Of a stretch of 64,000 bases of DNA, positions 1 to 13,107 are shown piece by piece. The DNA comes from Diprion similis. Taxonomy: Eukaryota > Arthropoda > Insecta > Hymenoptera > Diprionidae. Under the pieces are notes generated by a model. It saw nothing but the letters and a program-made list of their open reading frames with translations. It had not been told where the DNA came from and ran no database searches. How positions within the stretch are numbered: the stretch's first letter is position 1; each line of letters starts with the position of its first letter. The stretch lies in contig NC_060106.1 in assembly GCF_021155765.1 (NCBI RefSeq), positions 16,704,031 to 16,768,030 of the forward strand, read 5' to 3'. A program made the translations under genes and the position numbers.

Positions 1-196
1 GATTTAGAATTTTAAATATTCAATTAGCTAATTCATCCGAAGATAATGAATTAATTAATTAATTGGCAGAACGACCATTAAACTTTAGATGATAGAACTA
101 CTAAGTATTACCTATATACAAATAATGCGAATGTCTTTAAATTTATCCGTTATTCTCATTATTATTGTTAATTTGCTTCTTATATATACATATATA

Positions 197-229
<33 letters not shown>

Positions 230-940
230 GGTGAAGCTCGTATCTAGTCTGAATTTTTTATTATTTTTTATTTCACGAAAAAACAGAACAAAAAAAAATG
301 ACGATAGCAAAATAATATTCTACGCATATTATAAGTAAACGATAATAATTTGTGATCTGAACTTAAATGAACCTAAATGGTATTGGCCAGCTGCAGGAGT
401 ATTTATCCTGCGTAGTGTGATGCATTATTACCTGTACAACAATACAATATACAACCCGTAACATGAGAGTTCAATGTTATTGATTTGTTTAAAAATAAAT
501 GTAAGTTCGAAAATTCATCCCCGGCCATTTTTGATCCATCGTAATAAAAATGACGTCAAATAATCATTTTTACGAAATCAATCCGCCTTATGCTCACACT
601 TTTCTCCCGCATCGTCCGATACCTAAATTGATTTCTTGCTTGCATTTTCGCGCGAATCAGAGTTCGTGATCCAATAAATGAGTCGGTAATGCAGGGTTCT
701 GCCATCACCTTTGCACTTTCGGCTTTCTTTTCCCAGCTTCAGAATAATACGCCCGACGCTATGGATGACGGCAATTCCACAAACATAAACCAGCGTCGTG
801 CGCACTCGCCACGCGCAGTTCGCTTTGAACGTACGCGGTTCGAAAGTTTCTCGCAATTATTGACACTCGCGAGGCCTTTGCCGCTTTCGAGCACCGCTCT
901 GGGACTGTAATCGTATTCCTCGGACTGTGAAGAACAATTT
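1..940. other. Duplicated 3'-flank DNA of the gene cluster, no gene seen
   Basis: I see no coding region here. The first 70 bases and the stretch at about 530-710 align by eye with 9,363-9,430 and 9,530-9,705, so this is one copy of a duplicated spacer that precedes the 3' ends of the secreted-protein genes. Short ORFs on either strand have no recognisable motif. Confidence 0.6.
180..229. repeat. TA/ATT microsatellite
   Basis: A short (TA)n run passes directly into about ten ATT triplets. It lies in AT-rich intergenic DNA 3' of gene copy 1. Confidence 0.9.
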
Positions 941-1468
941 GATCAGTTATCTTCCTACCAATTTAAATACCCCTGTATTGTTTTGAAATTGTTTGTTTCT
1001 AGAAGAAATTATGAGAATCAGCGCAGGAGGTGACAACGCAATTATACTCTTCGACTTACCGTATTAAATATTCTAAAACGAGAAAAAACATCGTCGTGGT
1101 GCAGTTTTCCGCTGTTGCGCATATGTAGCAGGTCGATTTGACGACATCAAAATATTCCAAGCGACGTACAAGACCCCTAGCCTATCTGCTAGTGCATAAC
1201 ACGTAATCAATTGACGTGAAAAAGAATTTTGCAGATGATGTGGTGATCACCGTTTTTCACGTTTTTAATGTGCAATTGACAAGTTTTGGTGTGAAATGCA
1301 TTAAAGAAAATTGCAATGCCATTGTGTTTCATTATTTGACTTGAATACATATACATATAATACGTTGGATGTCATACCGTAATTTAGCATATTACTTGTG
1401 AAGAAGTTTATGATCTACTAGGCACGCAGTGCCTCTGCACATTTTGATTATTCTGTTGGATCTTATTG

Positions 1469-4400
1469 TTAGTCTGAACCACTTGCACATGATTCCAATA
1501 GTGAAAGTACTTCGCCCCAGGCGTCTATAAAATCGCTTCCGCCGTCCATCGCACTCGAAAAGGCTTCGGAAGTATTCTCTGTAGCATCACTAGCCACCTG
1601 CGCAAAAATATCGTTTTAGACCGACGTGCATACGTTAGAAAAGAAAAACGTAAATACAGGCCACACTCACCACCTAAGGGACAAATCATTCGCATCCGCG
1701 CACCAAACCGTTTACCCTCCACTTTCACCTCATACCGAACAATCTCATACAAGCCGTCACAAAACAAACAATCTTAATAACAATTGTTCACCAGCTATAT
1801 ACGCGCATTACATAAGTTTTGAAATTTTTTTGCGTTATATACTTTCGATATTCCTCTGATTGGTCGACGAAATATTTTTGCAATATCTTAATGTCGCGGT
1901 TTACTGTAAGCTGCACTGTGTATCCACATAGTGGATGAATACTTTTTCTTCTACCGAACCACTGCGCTTGAAAAGTGCGGAAATTATTCGGAAAAGATCA
2001 ATAATGAAGAAAGAGCTGCTTTCCCCTAACATGCTGAATGATTGAGCCATTTGAGTAAGAGAACGCTGAAAATACGATTCGACCTTTGTGCAGAGTGTGT
2101 AACGAAATTTTTTCATTATATGATAGTACTACAGAAAAATTAGAGTGTAACTTACCCCGGACATACACGCATTCGTAGTGCACGCGCTCGCTGTTTCTGC
2201 CATTTCATACAGATCATCTAAGAAATCCGACATATCTGATACTGTTGTGTTAAAATCAGTCGTCATTTTAGTCGTGTAGTTGATAGCGCAGTTGGTTGCA
2301 TTAGTCGCGGTATTATTTGTATTGAAGGATTCAATTGTGGTCAAAGCAACATTGAATGCACTAATCTGAAAAAAAGAAATAATTCCATTCGTGCCTCAGT
2401 TACCCTAAGGATCACAATTATTCAGATATACCGGAGTCTTCGTAGAGTTGAAATAAGAGGATAAGGAACCACTCATTGTCAGAGCACGCGAAGCACGTCG
2501 AAAGTTGACTACATTTCTTTCCCAGGTACCTACCGGAGGTTCTGTATTTATAATAATTCATGTCATAATTATTCTTATCGTGTAGATGCGAATTTCTTTT
2601 CATGTATAATTAGCAGCCCCCTGCAACTTCACCCGCGAATATTTTAAAATCCTTCTTGTATCAAAACTATTAGACATAGCCGTATGTTCTCGCGGACATT
2701 TTTGTAAAGTTTATCGAGACTTCGAAAATTTCACAAAAAAAGACTTTTTGAACGTAACTATCATCTATCTGTAAGAGCTTAAACAGTGTCGGCATGAGTG
2801 TGAGTTTGCGTTCCACCTTGATTTAAAAATATCATTACATCTCGAAAACTATTGATCTGATAGTAACGTAAGAAAAATATTTTTGCCCTGAAAAAAAAGA
2901 ATTAAAATCTTATCATAAATTGACATACGGACAGACAGACAGAGATGTTGAGTTTTATACATGGTGAGATTTTTTGTGATTTTTGTCGGATTTTTTTACG
3001 TCGCCCGGTAGAAGTTTTACTCTTACATTAGGGAAACTACTTAAATGTGGGGTATGATGTCGTAAAGCCATGAAACTTTGTATCGACTATGTGAAATAGA
3101 TTTGGCACTTGATAACTTTAACCTCTTCAGGACTTTTCCAGTCTCTATTTTTTTATTCTACCCGTTCAATCGCTGTACTAAAGTTCCACTTACCACTGTC
3201 AAATAAAGGTTGTAAAGGGCGTCAGTGAGGGTCAATATTGCCGTGTATGCCGACTGAGCAAGAGCAGTTGATACATTATCCGAGCTGGTTGCAGTCTGAA
3301 AATCACAATCATGGAGATTTATACGTTTGAAATCATCCCAACTTTCAAAAACTTAACAATCGTACTCGGTTACGAAATTCATACTCCTTCAATCGCCGTA
3401 AGTTGAAAATGACAATTATCGTTTCTTCATTCTTCGAAGTGTTTCAGTTACGTAATTACGATACCGTGATGATGAATTTTTGCTTTCTGATGTACAAACA
3501 ATGTAAATTTTTTTTTTCATCCAGCAAATATTTTTTAACAACAAATTTTTTCCCACTACTTTTATTCCACCCCAATTTGTGTCGGTTTTCTCTGCGGGTT
3601 TTATCAGAAAATCTGAATGAATTTCCCGAGGTTGAATTGTAGTGATGCCACCCTGGGTACGAATCTACTCGACATTCAACGAATTAAACTTGTGAGCTGT
3701 AGAGGACTATGAATGCTTTCATCCGATCATCCCTATTGCAAAAAGTTGAGATTTTTATTTATTGAGCTAATTTGACCTATTTCATCGTTGCTGCAGTCAC
3801 GCTTACCACTTCGTCAAGTTTCGAGTTAACTGAGGTGTATTTAGTAGTCACAGTCTCGTTCCATGTTGTTGCCATTGAATTAGCTTCGGTCATGGAACTG
3901 GAAAGATCGCCTTGGATACCCTGAGAACACAATAATAGAGCTCAAACGGAGTTATCTTGGTGTTAACGAAGGAGTATAAAGAAAGACTCAGATGATGCGA
4001 AGCACGCCAAAGGTAATGGATTTTTTTTTAGAATATATCCAGATAAAGTTGTGAATTTATATCTAATTACGGTCCAGTCGTGCCAAGTTATAATTTTTTT
4101 TATCTTCTTGGTGATAAGCATTGGTTTAAGGGACAGTAAGTGAAACCATGTGTTCAGTACTGATGCTCTTTACAACTCAATTTTCAATTTTTCACCAAAA
4201 TTTATTGAATTGAATCGCTTGATCGCGTGCTGCGAAGCTGGAGGGATAATTTTGAATTTCATCGGAAAATATTGCTAGTCTAAATATAGAAAAAGTATGA
4301 TTAACTATCCTCCGCTCAGCTGGGTAGATGGAAAAATTTCGGTTTCAATATTGTATATTTTTATAGAAGTTCAAATGTTCGAAAGTGCAGGTCAAGTTGT

Positions 4401-5005
4401 GTTTGTTGGCAATGTTTCGGTACGAGCTCCGTCGGCCATCTTTACACTACAAAAACTTTGAGCACCATTTTATATTATACAACTGGTGGGGATTAGTGGT
4501 GATTGGGAAAAATGGCGACATGAGAAAGACATTTATTAGTTCATGTTTTGGTACTTTTATCTATGCGATTTTAACCATTTAAAATAATCTATAATAAATT
4601 ATTAATTTTCACGTGAAAAAGTAGATTCCATTATACTAAAAATTAGTACAATAATCGCCGGAGAGAACTGAATCACTTGAATGCTATATTGTAAGGCCGC
4701 ACACGAAAAACCATAAGTCCGAAACACATTGTGCGCAATATTTTGATATATGTTAAAAATCGAATGTAAATAAGCAAAGTATCAGTGCTGCGAAAATTTT
4801 TAATAATGAATGAATCATTTCTCGTATTTTCCGCGAAAAATTACCGGCATTAATACTACATTGATTTTCAAGTAAGTGTTTATTATTCATTTTGCATAGT
4901 TTCATAGTTCTTGTTTATTCAAATCAAGGTTCATTATTGTCGCTGTTTTATTTTACTCACGGCAACAGCGATCAGGAGGCACAAAGCAGTTGCAAATTTC
5001 GCCAT
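1469..5005 (-). CDS. Copy 1: secreted TsetseEP-like protein, 199 aa, 5 exons
   Basis: By eye the exons are 5005-4961, 3920-3807, 3295-3194, 2365-2156 and 1597-1469. Every junction has GT..AG, every intron is phase 0, and the stop is TAA. The protein begins MAKFATALCLLIAVA, a clear signal peptide, and the mature part is rich in Ala, Thr and Ser. Four mature cysteines remain (motifs TNC, SAC, NAC, LESC), with several N-X-T sequons in exon 4 (NAT, NYT, NTT). Compared with copy 3 it lacks the first and last cysteines, and it stops early. DNA just 3' of the stop still resembles the lost C-terminal coding sequence. The cysteine pattern suggests the insect TsetseEP/DUF725 family of secreted, often gut-expressed proteins; this is inference and I do not know the function. 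Exon 4 appears to join the splice acceptor of copy 3's exon 4 to the body of its exon 5. Confidence 0.75.
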
Positions 5006-5085
5006 GTTGAACGATTTGGGTTGAACAGAATAGTTGGCAGTCGAATTGAAACAGAGTTTTAACATGATATGCCGAAATTCGCACT

Positions 5086-5094
5086 CCTTATATA
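5086..5094 (-). promoter_or_regulatory. TATA box of gene copy 1
   Basis: On the minus strand this reads TATATAAGG. It lies about 85-90 bp upstream of the copy 1 ATG. Copy 3 has the same element at the same distance (47,424-47,432), in a well-conserved block, which supports a functional core promoter. Confidence 0.7.
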
Positions 5095-5109
5095 CCTGCG
5101 CTGTGAAAT

Positions 5110-8100
5110 CAGCCTAATCGTGTGCGAATTAAACACTTGTGTAAACCGTGGAATAGGCGAATAAACATCGACTGAACATAGTTCCTCGTCGCAAAAATCT
5201 TACGCGTGATTGTCGTGGCTCAAGTTTTCAGGAAGTATGGAGTGGTTGAACCGAAAATTTTCCACACTGCACTAAAGACGTAAGAAATTGACATCTAATT
5301 TTTAATGAAAAGTGTTCAGTATAAAATTTTGTAATTTCGAAATTGCTGAAGTATTAGAGAAGAAAAATCGATCTCTACACAACATTGCAACACAGTTCAC
5401 TAATTTCTCAAGTCTTATTGAACTTCCCTTTTCTATGTCGATCAGATTAGGCATTCGCCCAGGAATATAATCTCTCCACTTTGTTTTTTTAACGTTTCAT
5501 CAGGTCGATTTTGTAACTGAACGTTTAGCACATTTTTTAGCATTATTTTTTGCGGCTCTGCAATAATTGACAACTTTCTTAGAATCCTTGCTTTGATCGG
5601 TATTAATACATTTCAGGATTCCCACGACTCATATCGAAATTCACAGAAAAAAAAAAATAATTCGAATAACGTTGTATAAACGATAATCTTAAAACCATAT
5701 TGCATGCTTTATTTTAGCCATTTCGCATTATATAGTATCTCAACCTGTACAAATCTTGGAAAATTCTTAGACTACGAAAATTTATTTACCTTCTCGATAA
5801 TTCACAGAATTAATTCGTGTCCTCCATTTGCATAACTTTAGCATTCGAATATTTGCTTCATTAGTATTATTTCTACATCGATTTACGTGCTAAATGAAAA
5901 AAAAGATGACGTTGATGCGGCAAATTACGATTGATTGTGAGAAAGGGCAAGAAAAAACTAACGAATCAATGGTTCCGATTAATTTCTTCTTGGCAAAACG
6001 AAGAGAAGTATTCCGTTCCAGAAATTTCTTTGTCGAAGGCAATGAAAACTCCTGAGTAACCAAGTAGCAAAAATTTGAACAAAATTTTTCTTATTGATGT
6101 TGGTGTCGTAACAGGCAATCCACTGTATTGCTGGAAAACAATGTTTTTCACCTCTATTATAACGAGACAAATTAGGTATCAAACCTGTTGAATCTAATTA
6201 TAGGATTCGCGCTCATACATGTGTCAAATTTTGGAATTTAAATACGTAACGTGGCTCGAACGCGTGCGGAGAAGCAGATCACTTGTTTAAATATTGAAGA
6301 GAATATTGGAGAACCTGAATCGCTATCGCTTTGTTCGTAAACAAGGTATGCTGCAAATATTTGCATAGTTTTCTTCTCTCATTTGTTCCATCATCCTTTT
6401 ACCAATTATATAATTTTTCTATTTCTTGTAATCGAGTTACTGACATTGAGTTTAATTGACCCCACTGAAGTATCAACATTCTACTATTCTACCATCTGTT
6501 TCCCCTTTACTTTGAATATTATCTTCTTGTTCCTCATCACATAGCTTGGATTTTCACCATTTTTACTTTCTCTACAACGAAAAATCACACATTTTTTTTT
6601 TTTTTGAGACACTGTAGAATGTCTACCGTCAGTTTCGCTAGGTAATAAGACAGAAAATAATTTTGCGGTATCGAGTAATTCCTGACGTATATTTTGGACA
6701 CGCGTCGACTTTGGCGTTTTTGAATCCCTCGTACACGAACAGTCAATCTGATTTTAGAACTTAGCAAAACGAATGTCTTGACACAACGTGGGTGAAAGAT
6801 AATTGAAACGGATTGCACCGAAAATCTTGATTCGTTATCTAATTGCTATTATAATTATAGCACATTTGTACGTCAGAATGTTTTTTTCCGCTCGAATTTT
6901 TATTCTTTGCACAGTTTTTGCAGGCGTGAAATAACTCCTAATTACCATTTCCTGTGTAATAAATTATCCAATAACGAATTTCGAAATTCGAATCCAAACA
7001 CCGTAAGTTTTAGAAGTAGGAATATTTTGAAAAATATTATTTTTCGTAAAAATTCACGCATATTTCATCGATACCCTTTTTTTACAGCTAGCTTCAATTC
7101 GCTCCGTTTCGCCTTCACACACGTGTCATGTTTTATAATTCAAACACCCAACGTAACCCCGACAAATGCATTAATCTGGCCACTTGTTTAAATATTGGAG
7201 AGAATATTGGAGAACCAGAGTCGCTATTTGTTCTCAAAAAAAGTATATATACGTCATATGTTTGGCTGAAGAGAGAAATAGACACGTGTTCACATGGTGA
7301 CCTTCCCAACACAACACTTGTTACTATAGTGTTGACGGTTGTTTTTTTACCACTGTCACGGAAGCCTCCTCACCGTGGTTAACGTTGCTTGATTACTTTC
7401 GAATTTCATTCAAGTACCTTTTAATGATTTCTTCCAAGTCCAGCTCGACTGCGTACTTGTATGAGCAGATCCAATTTTACGTCACCTACAGCCTGAATCT
7501 ACAAGGAAGAAAGTTTGTACTTGAATTTCGTGTCCGTACTACGTGTTTATATGGAAACTGCACAAACCTACAAACCAAAACCAGGAAATAGTGAAGGTTT
7601 GAATTGGGACGCACTATTCTCGATAAATCATAGTAATTTAACACCCCTAAGAATGCTTTCAATTTTATCTGTACCTAGCTTCTAGGCTTGTCCAATATTG
7701 TTATAGATAATAATAAACTCCGATATTCTATTTTAATTATTTGAGATTTCTCGGTGTTGGTGCTTTGTTCATTGTCTCTGTCTTATCTGCTAGCATGAGA
7801 GTTTTTTTTTTCTAAACGATTACCACGTTTATTCTCTCGGCATTTATTTTTTGAATTTCTTTGATATTGTATTTGATTACTATGTTTCCAAAGGCCACAA
7901 GTTCAATTCATTTAACCAATAGCGTCCTATAAGTGATTTTCCCATGTCGGTCACTACGTACAGATTTCCTGAACTCCAAATACCACCGTACTTTATACTG
8001 AGATTTTTTATTGTTCTTTTCGCTTGGCGTATTTTCCGCTGTAATATTTCAATGACAATTTTTTCAGGTAATTGGTACGTATAAAAGTACTTTTCATGAT

Positions 8101-9290
8101 CGTTTTGACCTATTAAAGACTGCTGAACCATCGGCAAGTTCCATTCACGTAGGCTTCATTCTGGATTCCCTTATACCTATGAATTCATTCCAATCATCCT
8201 TACCGATTTTAAAATCGAATTTTCATCTATATTCCGTTATATTCTTTCTCACTTTTGTATGCGGTTTCTTATTAAACTTTACTTCACTGCTTAACATTCT
8301 TTTGTATAGCTACCTGTTGGTTTTTCTTAATCTATACTCAGTACACTTGTATTTCTCTAATTTTTTTTTCTTTTCGTCAAATTTTGTATCGGAGCTTTTT
8401 CGGTCATAGCTACTTCATGCTAAATTTTTTGCTGTTTATTATTTTTTTTAGTCGCTTGAACTTTATGGCTTCGTCGAAACTCTAATGTGTTTGGATAAAG
8501 ATAGAAACGAACACACGGTTACATGGTGAAACTTTTATTCCAACTGTCGCGTAAGGAAAAATGCGAGCACTTCTGCCCTCGTAGACTCGCAACAACACAC
8601 AAACATTGACGCACATAATCACATGGTTCGATCGGTACGCATGTTCGCTTAGGCACTCTAGTAGTATATACGCGCTCTACATTCGCACACAATCAAGTCA
8701 CCGAATTCAATCGAACCCACTGAAGCATCAACGGTCCATTATTCCACCATATGTGTTCTTGTCTACTTTGTATATTCTCTTTAGGTTTCTGATCACGTGA
8801 CTTGGATTTCTAGCATTTTGAGTTTATCTATTGCAGACACTGTTAATTGTCTACGTGTATGTATCGGAACAATGCCTTACAATATGCACCAATACCGAAA
8901 TAACACTTGTAATGTATAAATTGAATGCTACTGACTAGAACCAATACAGTATATTTGGTCATTATTTACATCGACTCTGCAACAATTTTAATTTCTTCAC
9001 ATTCAGTTGGTAGCTATTACATTTTTGGAAAAAAAGTATGACTGCAGCTCGTCTGCTTGAAGGATGTCCTCGAGGTCCAAGCGGTCGAGCATCAGAGGAA
9101 GAAGTCGCTCAGCGAGGAGGTGCCCTTGAAAAGCCCTTGAAATCGGGATTCAGTCCGATTCCGCAATGATCGTCTTCGAGCTTTTTGCAATTAGCCTGTG
9201 ATTCATAATTTTTACATGATACGATAAGAGGGAACGGTGAGGAATAAGAGGGAAGGAAACGTTTTGATCGAAGGCTAATTGTGAGATTGA
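5110..9290. other. Duplicated 5'-flank and spacer DNA, no gene seen
   Basis: There is no supported gene. Large parts align with 47,540-49,800, the 5' flank of copy 3: for example 5,230-5,300 with 47,540-47,615, 5,940-6,010 with 48,412-48,486, and 6,960-7,150 with 49,135-49,300. There is also an internal duplication: 6,285-6,560 recurs, diverged and split, at 7,180-7,240 and 8,695-8,820. A T-rich run lies at about 6,591-6,606. Small ORFs here lack motifs and are not conserved between the duplicates. Confidence 0.6.
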
Positions 9291-9362
9291 GGGCACTGAA
9301 AGATATAGTGCATTGTAAAACATACTTCTGAATGAATCACTTTATTGCAATCAATGAAAACA

Positions 9363-9670
9363 AAGATTTAGAATCTTAAATAATTCAATTAGCTAATTCA
9401 TCTATGGATAATGATATGATTAATTAATTGTGCACGTTAATATCTGTACAATAATATGATATGCAACATGAGAGGTCACTGTTGATTAAATTCATTTAGA
9501 AATAATCGTAAGTTTCAGACCCACCCCTGGCCACTTTTTATCCATCATATGAGAAATAACATCGAATAATCATTTCCATAAAATCCACGCGACTTGAGCT
9601 CGAAGCGTTCTTGCGTCGTCCGATACCTGAATTGATTTCTTACTTGCACTTTTGTTTGATTTGGTGTTCG
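9363..9670. other. Second copy of the duplicated 3'-flank spacer
   Basis: This stretch aligns with the window start (1-710, with gaps). It marks the beginning of the second duplication unit of the gene cluster. Confidence 0.6.
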
Positions 9671-10275
9671 TCATTTCATAATCGAGTCAGTAATGCAGGG
9701 CTCTGCCGCTGTTTTCTGCCGTGATTCCAATTCTGTCTGGAATTGGTTTCTGTCATATAAAATAGTGATCATCTTGGCCAACACGGTCGCAAATCCAGTG
9801 GCAGTCATACCTGCAACAAGAGCAGTAACCTGCCTAAGAGAATTGCTTTAGACTAATACCTATACTTCAGTTGTGAGGAATAAAAACACATACACACGCT
9901 AGACTCACTACCCAAGAGACAAACCATTGGCATCTGTTCGACGAGCCGTGTAGCCCCCACTTTCACCTCGAACAAAACAGAATCACGCAACTGTCACAAC
10001 TGCCACATATGTATTGCCTTTGAAACAAATGAACTTATTACCGATTCTTTGAAAACAATACACGCATATTTCAGGGGTTTGGAAAAAATTCTGACGTTAT
10101 ACACTTACAATATTTTTCTGATTAGTTGATGAAAGATTTTTGAAATGTCGGAATATCGCGGTTATCTGTTAGCGGTACTGTGTAGACACATTGTGGATTG
10201 AAAGCTGAATTTGAACACTGATCCGTTGCTTCGATGGTCATTATTCCAAGAAGATCAGTGATGAAACAAGGGGAA
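9671..10275 (-). pseudogene. Copy 2 (broken): last exon and adjoining intron
   Basis: The intron at 9,830-10,275 is close to copy 3's intron at 43,490-43,885. The exon at 9829-9671 has the same acceptor position and an in-frame start (VTALVAGMTATGFATVL) that matches copy 3's last exon. It then diverges after the LESR position, losing the cysteine, and reaches TGA. Homology stops at about 10,275, where satellite DNA begins. The equivalents of copy 3 exons 4 and 5 are missing, and I find no exons 1-3 beyond the satellite, so this copy is a pseudogene. Confidence 0.7.
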
Positions 10276-10297
10276 CTGGGTGATTTTTTGGGTAAAA

Positions 10298-10920
10298 AGT
10301 AAGGCTTACCCCTTTGGATTTTTGGCGAAAATTTCGAGGATTCTGGAAAGTGCTGCAATAAATTCTTCGGGGCCCTAGTCCGACGTATTTTTGCGAGAGA
10401 AATCGATTGAGCGCAGTCCCAATGGGCTGCGAGCATCGCATCAAAAGTTACAGCCGAAAAACTGGAAATTTTCATCGTCAATTCACTGCTGTTGGTCCGA
10501 CGCTGTTTTTCATGTGTTTTCCGAGTTCCTGGGGGTCGAATTACTCTAGAGATGGTCAGACAAATCGATTCCGAGACGAGAAATTTCCGGCTCCGAAAAT
10601 GACCAGAAAAGTAAGGCTTACCCCTTTGGATTTTTGGCGAAAATTTCGAGGATTCTGGAAAGTGCTGCAATAAATTCTTCGGGGCCCTAGTCCGACGTAT
10701 TTTTGCGAGAGGAATCGATTATTCGCAGTCCCGATACGCTGCGAGCAACACCTGCAAAGTTACAGCCGAAAAACTGCAGATTTTCATCGTCATTTCTCTG
10801 CTGCTGGTCCTAGGCTATTTTTCATGTGTTTTCTGAGTTCCTGGGCGTCGAATTAGTCTAAAAAGCGTCATACGGATCGATTCCCAGACAAAAGATTTTT
10901 CGGCCAAAAAAAATCCGAAG
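10298..10920. repeat. Left edge of satellite: two diverged units of about 308-312 bp
   Basis: The AAGGCTTACCCC landmark recurs at 10,301 and 10,613 (312 bp), and the next core landmark is at 10,921 (308 bp). These units carry sequence seen again only at the right edge (39,385-40,030), such as the block around GAAATTTCCGGCTCC, and differ clearly from the core. The long minus-strand reading frame through them (10,122-10,670) is an accident of the repeat and is not annotated. Confidence 0.85.
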
Positions 10921-13052
10921 CTAACCCCTTTGCATTTTTGGCGAAAATTTCGACAACTTTGAAAAGTGCTGCAATTAATTCTTTAGAGTACTATTCCGAC
11001 GTGATTTTGCGAGAGGAATCGATTAATCGCAGTCCCGATACGCTGCGAGCAACACCTGCAAAGTTACAGCCGGAAAACTGCAGATTTTCATCGTCATTTC
11101 TCTGCTGCTGGTCCTAGGCTATTTTTCATGTGTTTTCTGAGTTCCTGGGCGTCGAATTAGTCTAAAAAGCGTCATACGGATCGATTCCCAGAATAAAGAT
11201 TTTTCGGCCAAAAAAAATCCAAGGCTAACCCCTTTGCATTTTTGGCGAAAATTTCGACGACTCTGAAAAGTGCTGCAATTAATTCTTTAGAGTACTATTC
11301 CGACGTGATTTTGCGAGAGGAATCGATTAATCGCAGTCCCGATACGCTGCGAGCAACACCTGCAAAGTTACAGCCAAAAAACTGCAGATTTTCATCGTCA
11401 TTTCTCTGCTGCTGGTCCTAGGCTATTTTTCATGTGTTTTCTGAGTTCCTGGGCGTCGAATTAGTCTAAAAAGCGTCATACGGATCGATTCCCAGACAAA
11501 AGATTTTTCGGCCAAAAAAAATCCGAAGCTAACCCCTTTGCATTTTTGGCGAAAATTTCGACAACTTTGAAAAGTGCTGCAATTAATTCTTTAGAGTACT
11601 ATTCCGACGTGATTTTGCGAGAGGAATCGATTAATCGCAGTCCCGATACGCTGCGAGCAACACCTGCAAAGTTACAGCCGGAAAACTGCAGATTTTCATC
11701 GTCATTTCTCTGCTGCTGGTCCTAGGCTATTTTTCATGTGTTTTCTGAGTTCCTGGGCGTCGAATTAGTCTAAAAAGCGTCATACGGATCGATTCCCAGA
11801 CAAAAGATTTTTCGGCTAAAAAAAATCCAAGGCTAACCCCTTTGCATTTTTGGCAAAAATTTCGACGACTTTGAAAAGTGCTGCAATTAATTCTTTAGAG
11901 TACTATTCCGACGTGATTTTGCGAGAGGAATCGATTAATCGCAGTCCCGATACGCTGCGAGCAACACCTGCAAAGTTTCAGCCAAAAAACTGCAGATTTT
12001 TATCGTCATTTCTCTGCTGCTGGTCCTAGGCTATTTTTCATGTGTTTTCTGAGTTCCTGGGCGTCGAATTAGTCTAAAAAGCGTCATACGGATCGATTCC
12101 CAGAATAAAGATTTTTCGGCCAAAAAAAATCCAAGGCTAACCCCTTTGCATTTTTGGCGAAAATTTCGACGACTCTGAAAAGTGCTGCAATTAATTCTTT
12201 AGAGTACTATTCCGACGTGATTTTGCGAGAGGAATCGATTAATCGCAGTCCCGATACGCTGCGAGCAACACCTGCAAAGTTACAGCCGGAAAACTGCAGA
12301 TTTTCATCGTCATTTCTCTGCTGCTGGTCCTAGGCTATTTTTCATGTGTTTTCTGAGTTCCTGGGCGTCGAATTAGTCTAAAAAGCGTCATACGGATCGA
12401 TTCCCAGACAAAAGATTTTTCGGCTAAAAAAAATCCAAGGCTAACCCCTTTGCATTTTTGGCAAAAATTTCGACGACTTTGAAAAGTGCTGCAATTAATT
12501 CTTTAGAGTACTATTCCGACGTGATTTTGCGAGAGGAATCGATTAATCGCAGTCCCGATACGCTGCGAGCAACACCTGCAAAGTTACAGCCGGAAAACTG
12601 CAGATTTTCATCGTCATTTCTCTGCTGCTGGTCCTAGGCTATTTTTCATGTGTTTTCTGAGTTCCTGGGCGTCGAATTAGTCTAAAAAGCGTCATACGGA
12701 TCGATTCCCAGACAAAAGATTTTTCGGCTAAAAAAAATCCAAGGCTAACCCCTTTGCATTTTTGGCAAAAATTTCGACGACTTTGAAAAGTGCTGCAATT
12801 AATTCTTTAGAGTACTATTCCGACGTGATTTTGCGAGAGGAATCGATTAATCGCAGTCCCGATACGCTGCGAGCAACACCTGCAAAGTTACAGCCAAAAA
12901 ACTGCAGATTTTCATCGTCATTTCTCTGCTGCTGGTCCTAGGCTATTTTTCATGTGTTTTCTGAGTTCCTGGGCGTCGAATTAGTCTAAAAAGCGTCATA
13001 CGGATCGATTCCCAGAATAAAGATTTTTCGGCCAAAAAAAATCCAAGGCTAA
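10921..13052. repeat. Core satellite array, 304-bp unit (left of retroelement)
   Basis: Seven units lie in exact 304-bp register: the CTAACCCCTTTGC landmark falls at 10,921, 11,225, 11,529, 11,833, 12,137, 12,441 and so on. The array is interrupted at CTAA (13,049-13,052) by a retrotransposon. Units are almost identical and differ at a few diagnostic positions, such as CCGGAAAAC versus CCAAAAAAC and CCAGACAAAAG versus CCAGAATAAAG. No coding potential runs through the units. Confidence 0.97.
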
Positions 13053-13107
13053 AGCTACCGCTGTACCAGGAAAATCAACAAACAATGATGCTGGTGAATC
13101 AGGCAAT

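Noticed and set aside
623-910. Overlapping ORFs on both strands near the window start
   Set aside because: There are no motifs and no splice partners, and the homologous spacer at 9,600-9,720 does not preserve either frame.
9040-9180. GC-richer patch that might be an exon
   Set aside because: It has no open frame of useful length with splice sites and no counterpart in the copy 3 flank; left unannotated.
10122-10670. 182-aa minus-strand ORF, and similar ORFs at 39,359-40,073
   Set aside because: They lie in the diverged satellite edge units and repeat with them; the same peptide recurs because the DNA recurs. No domain is visible.
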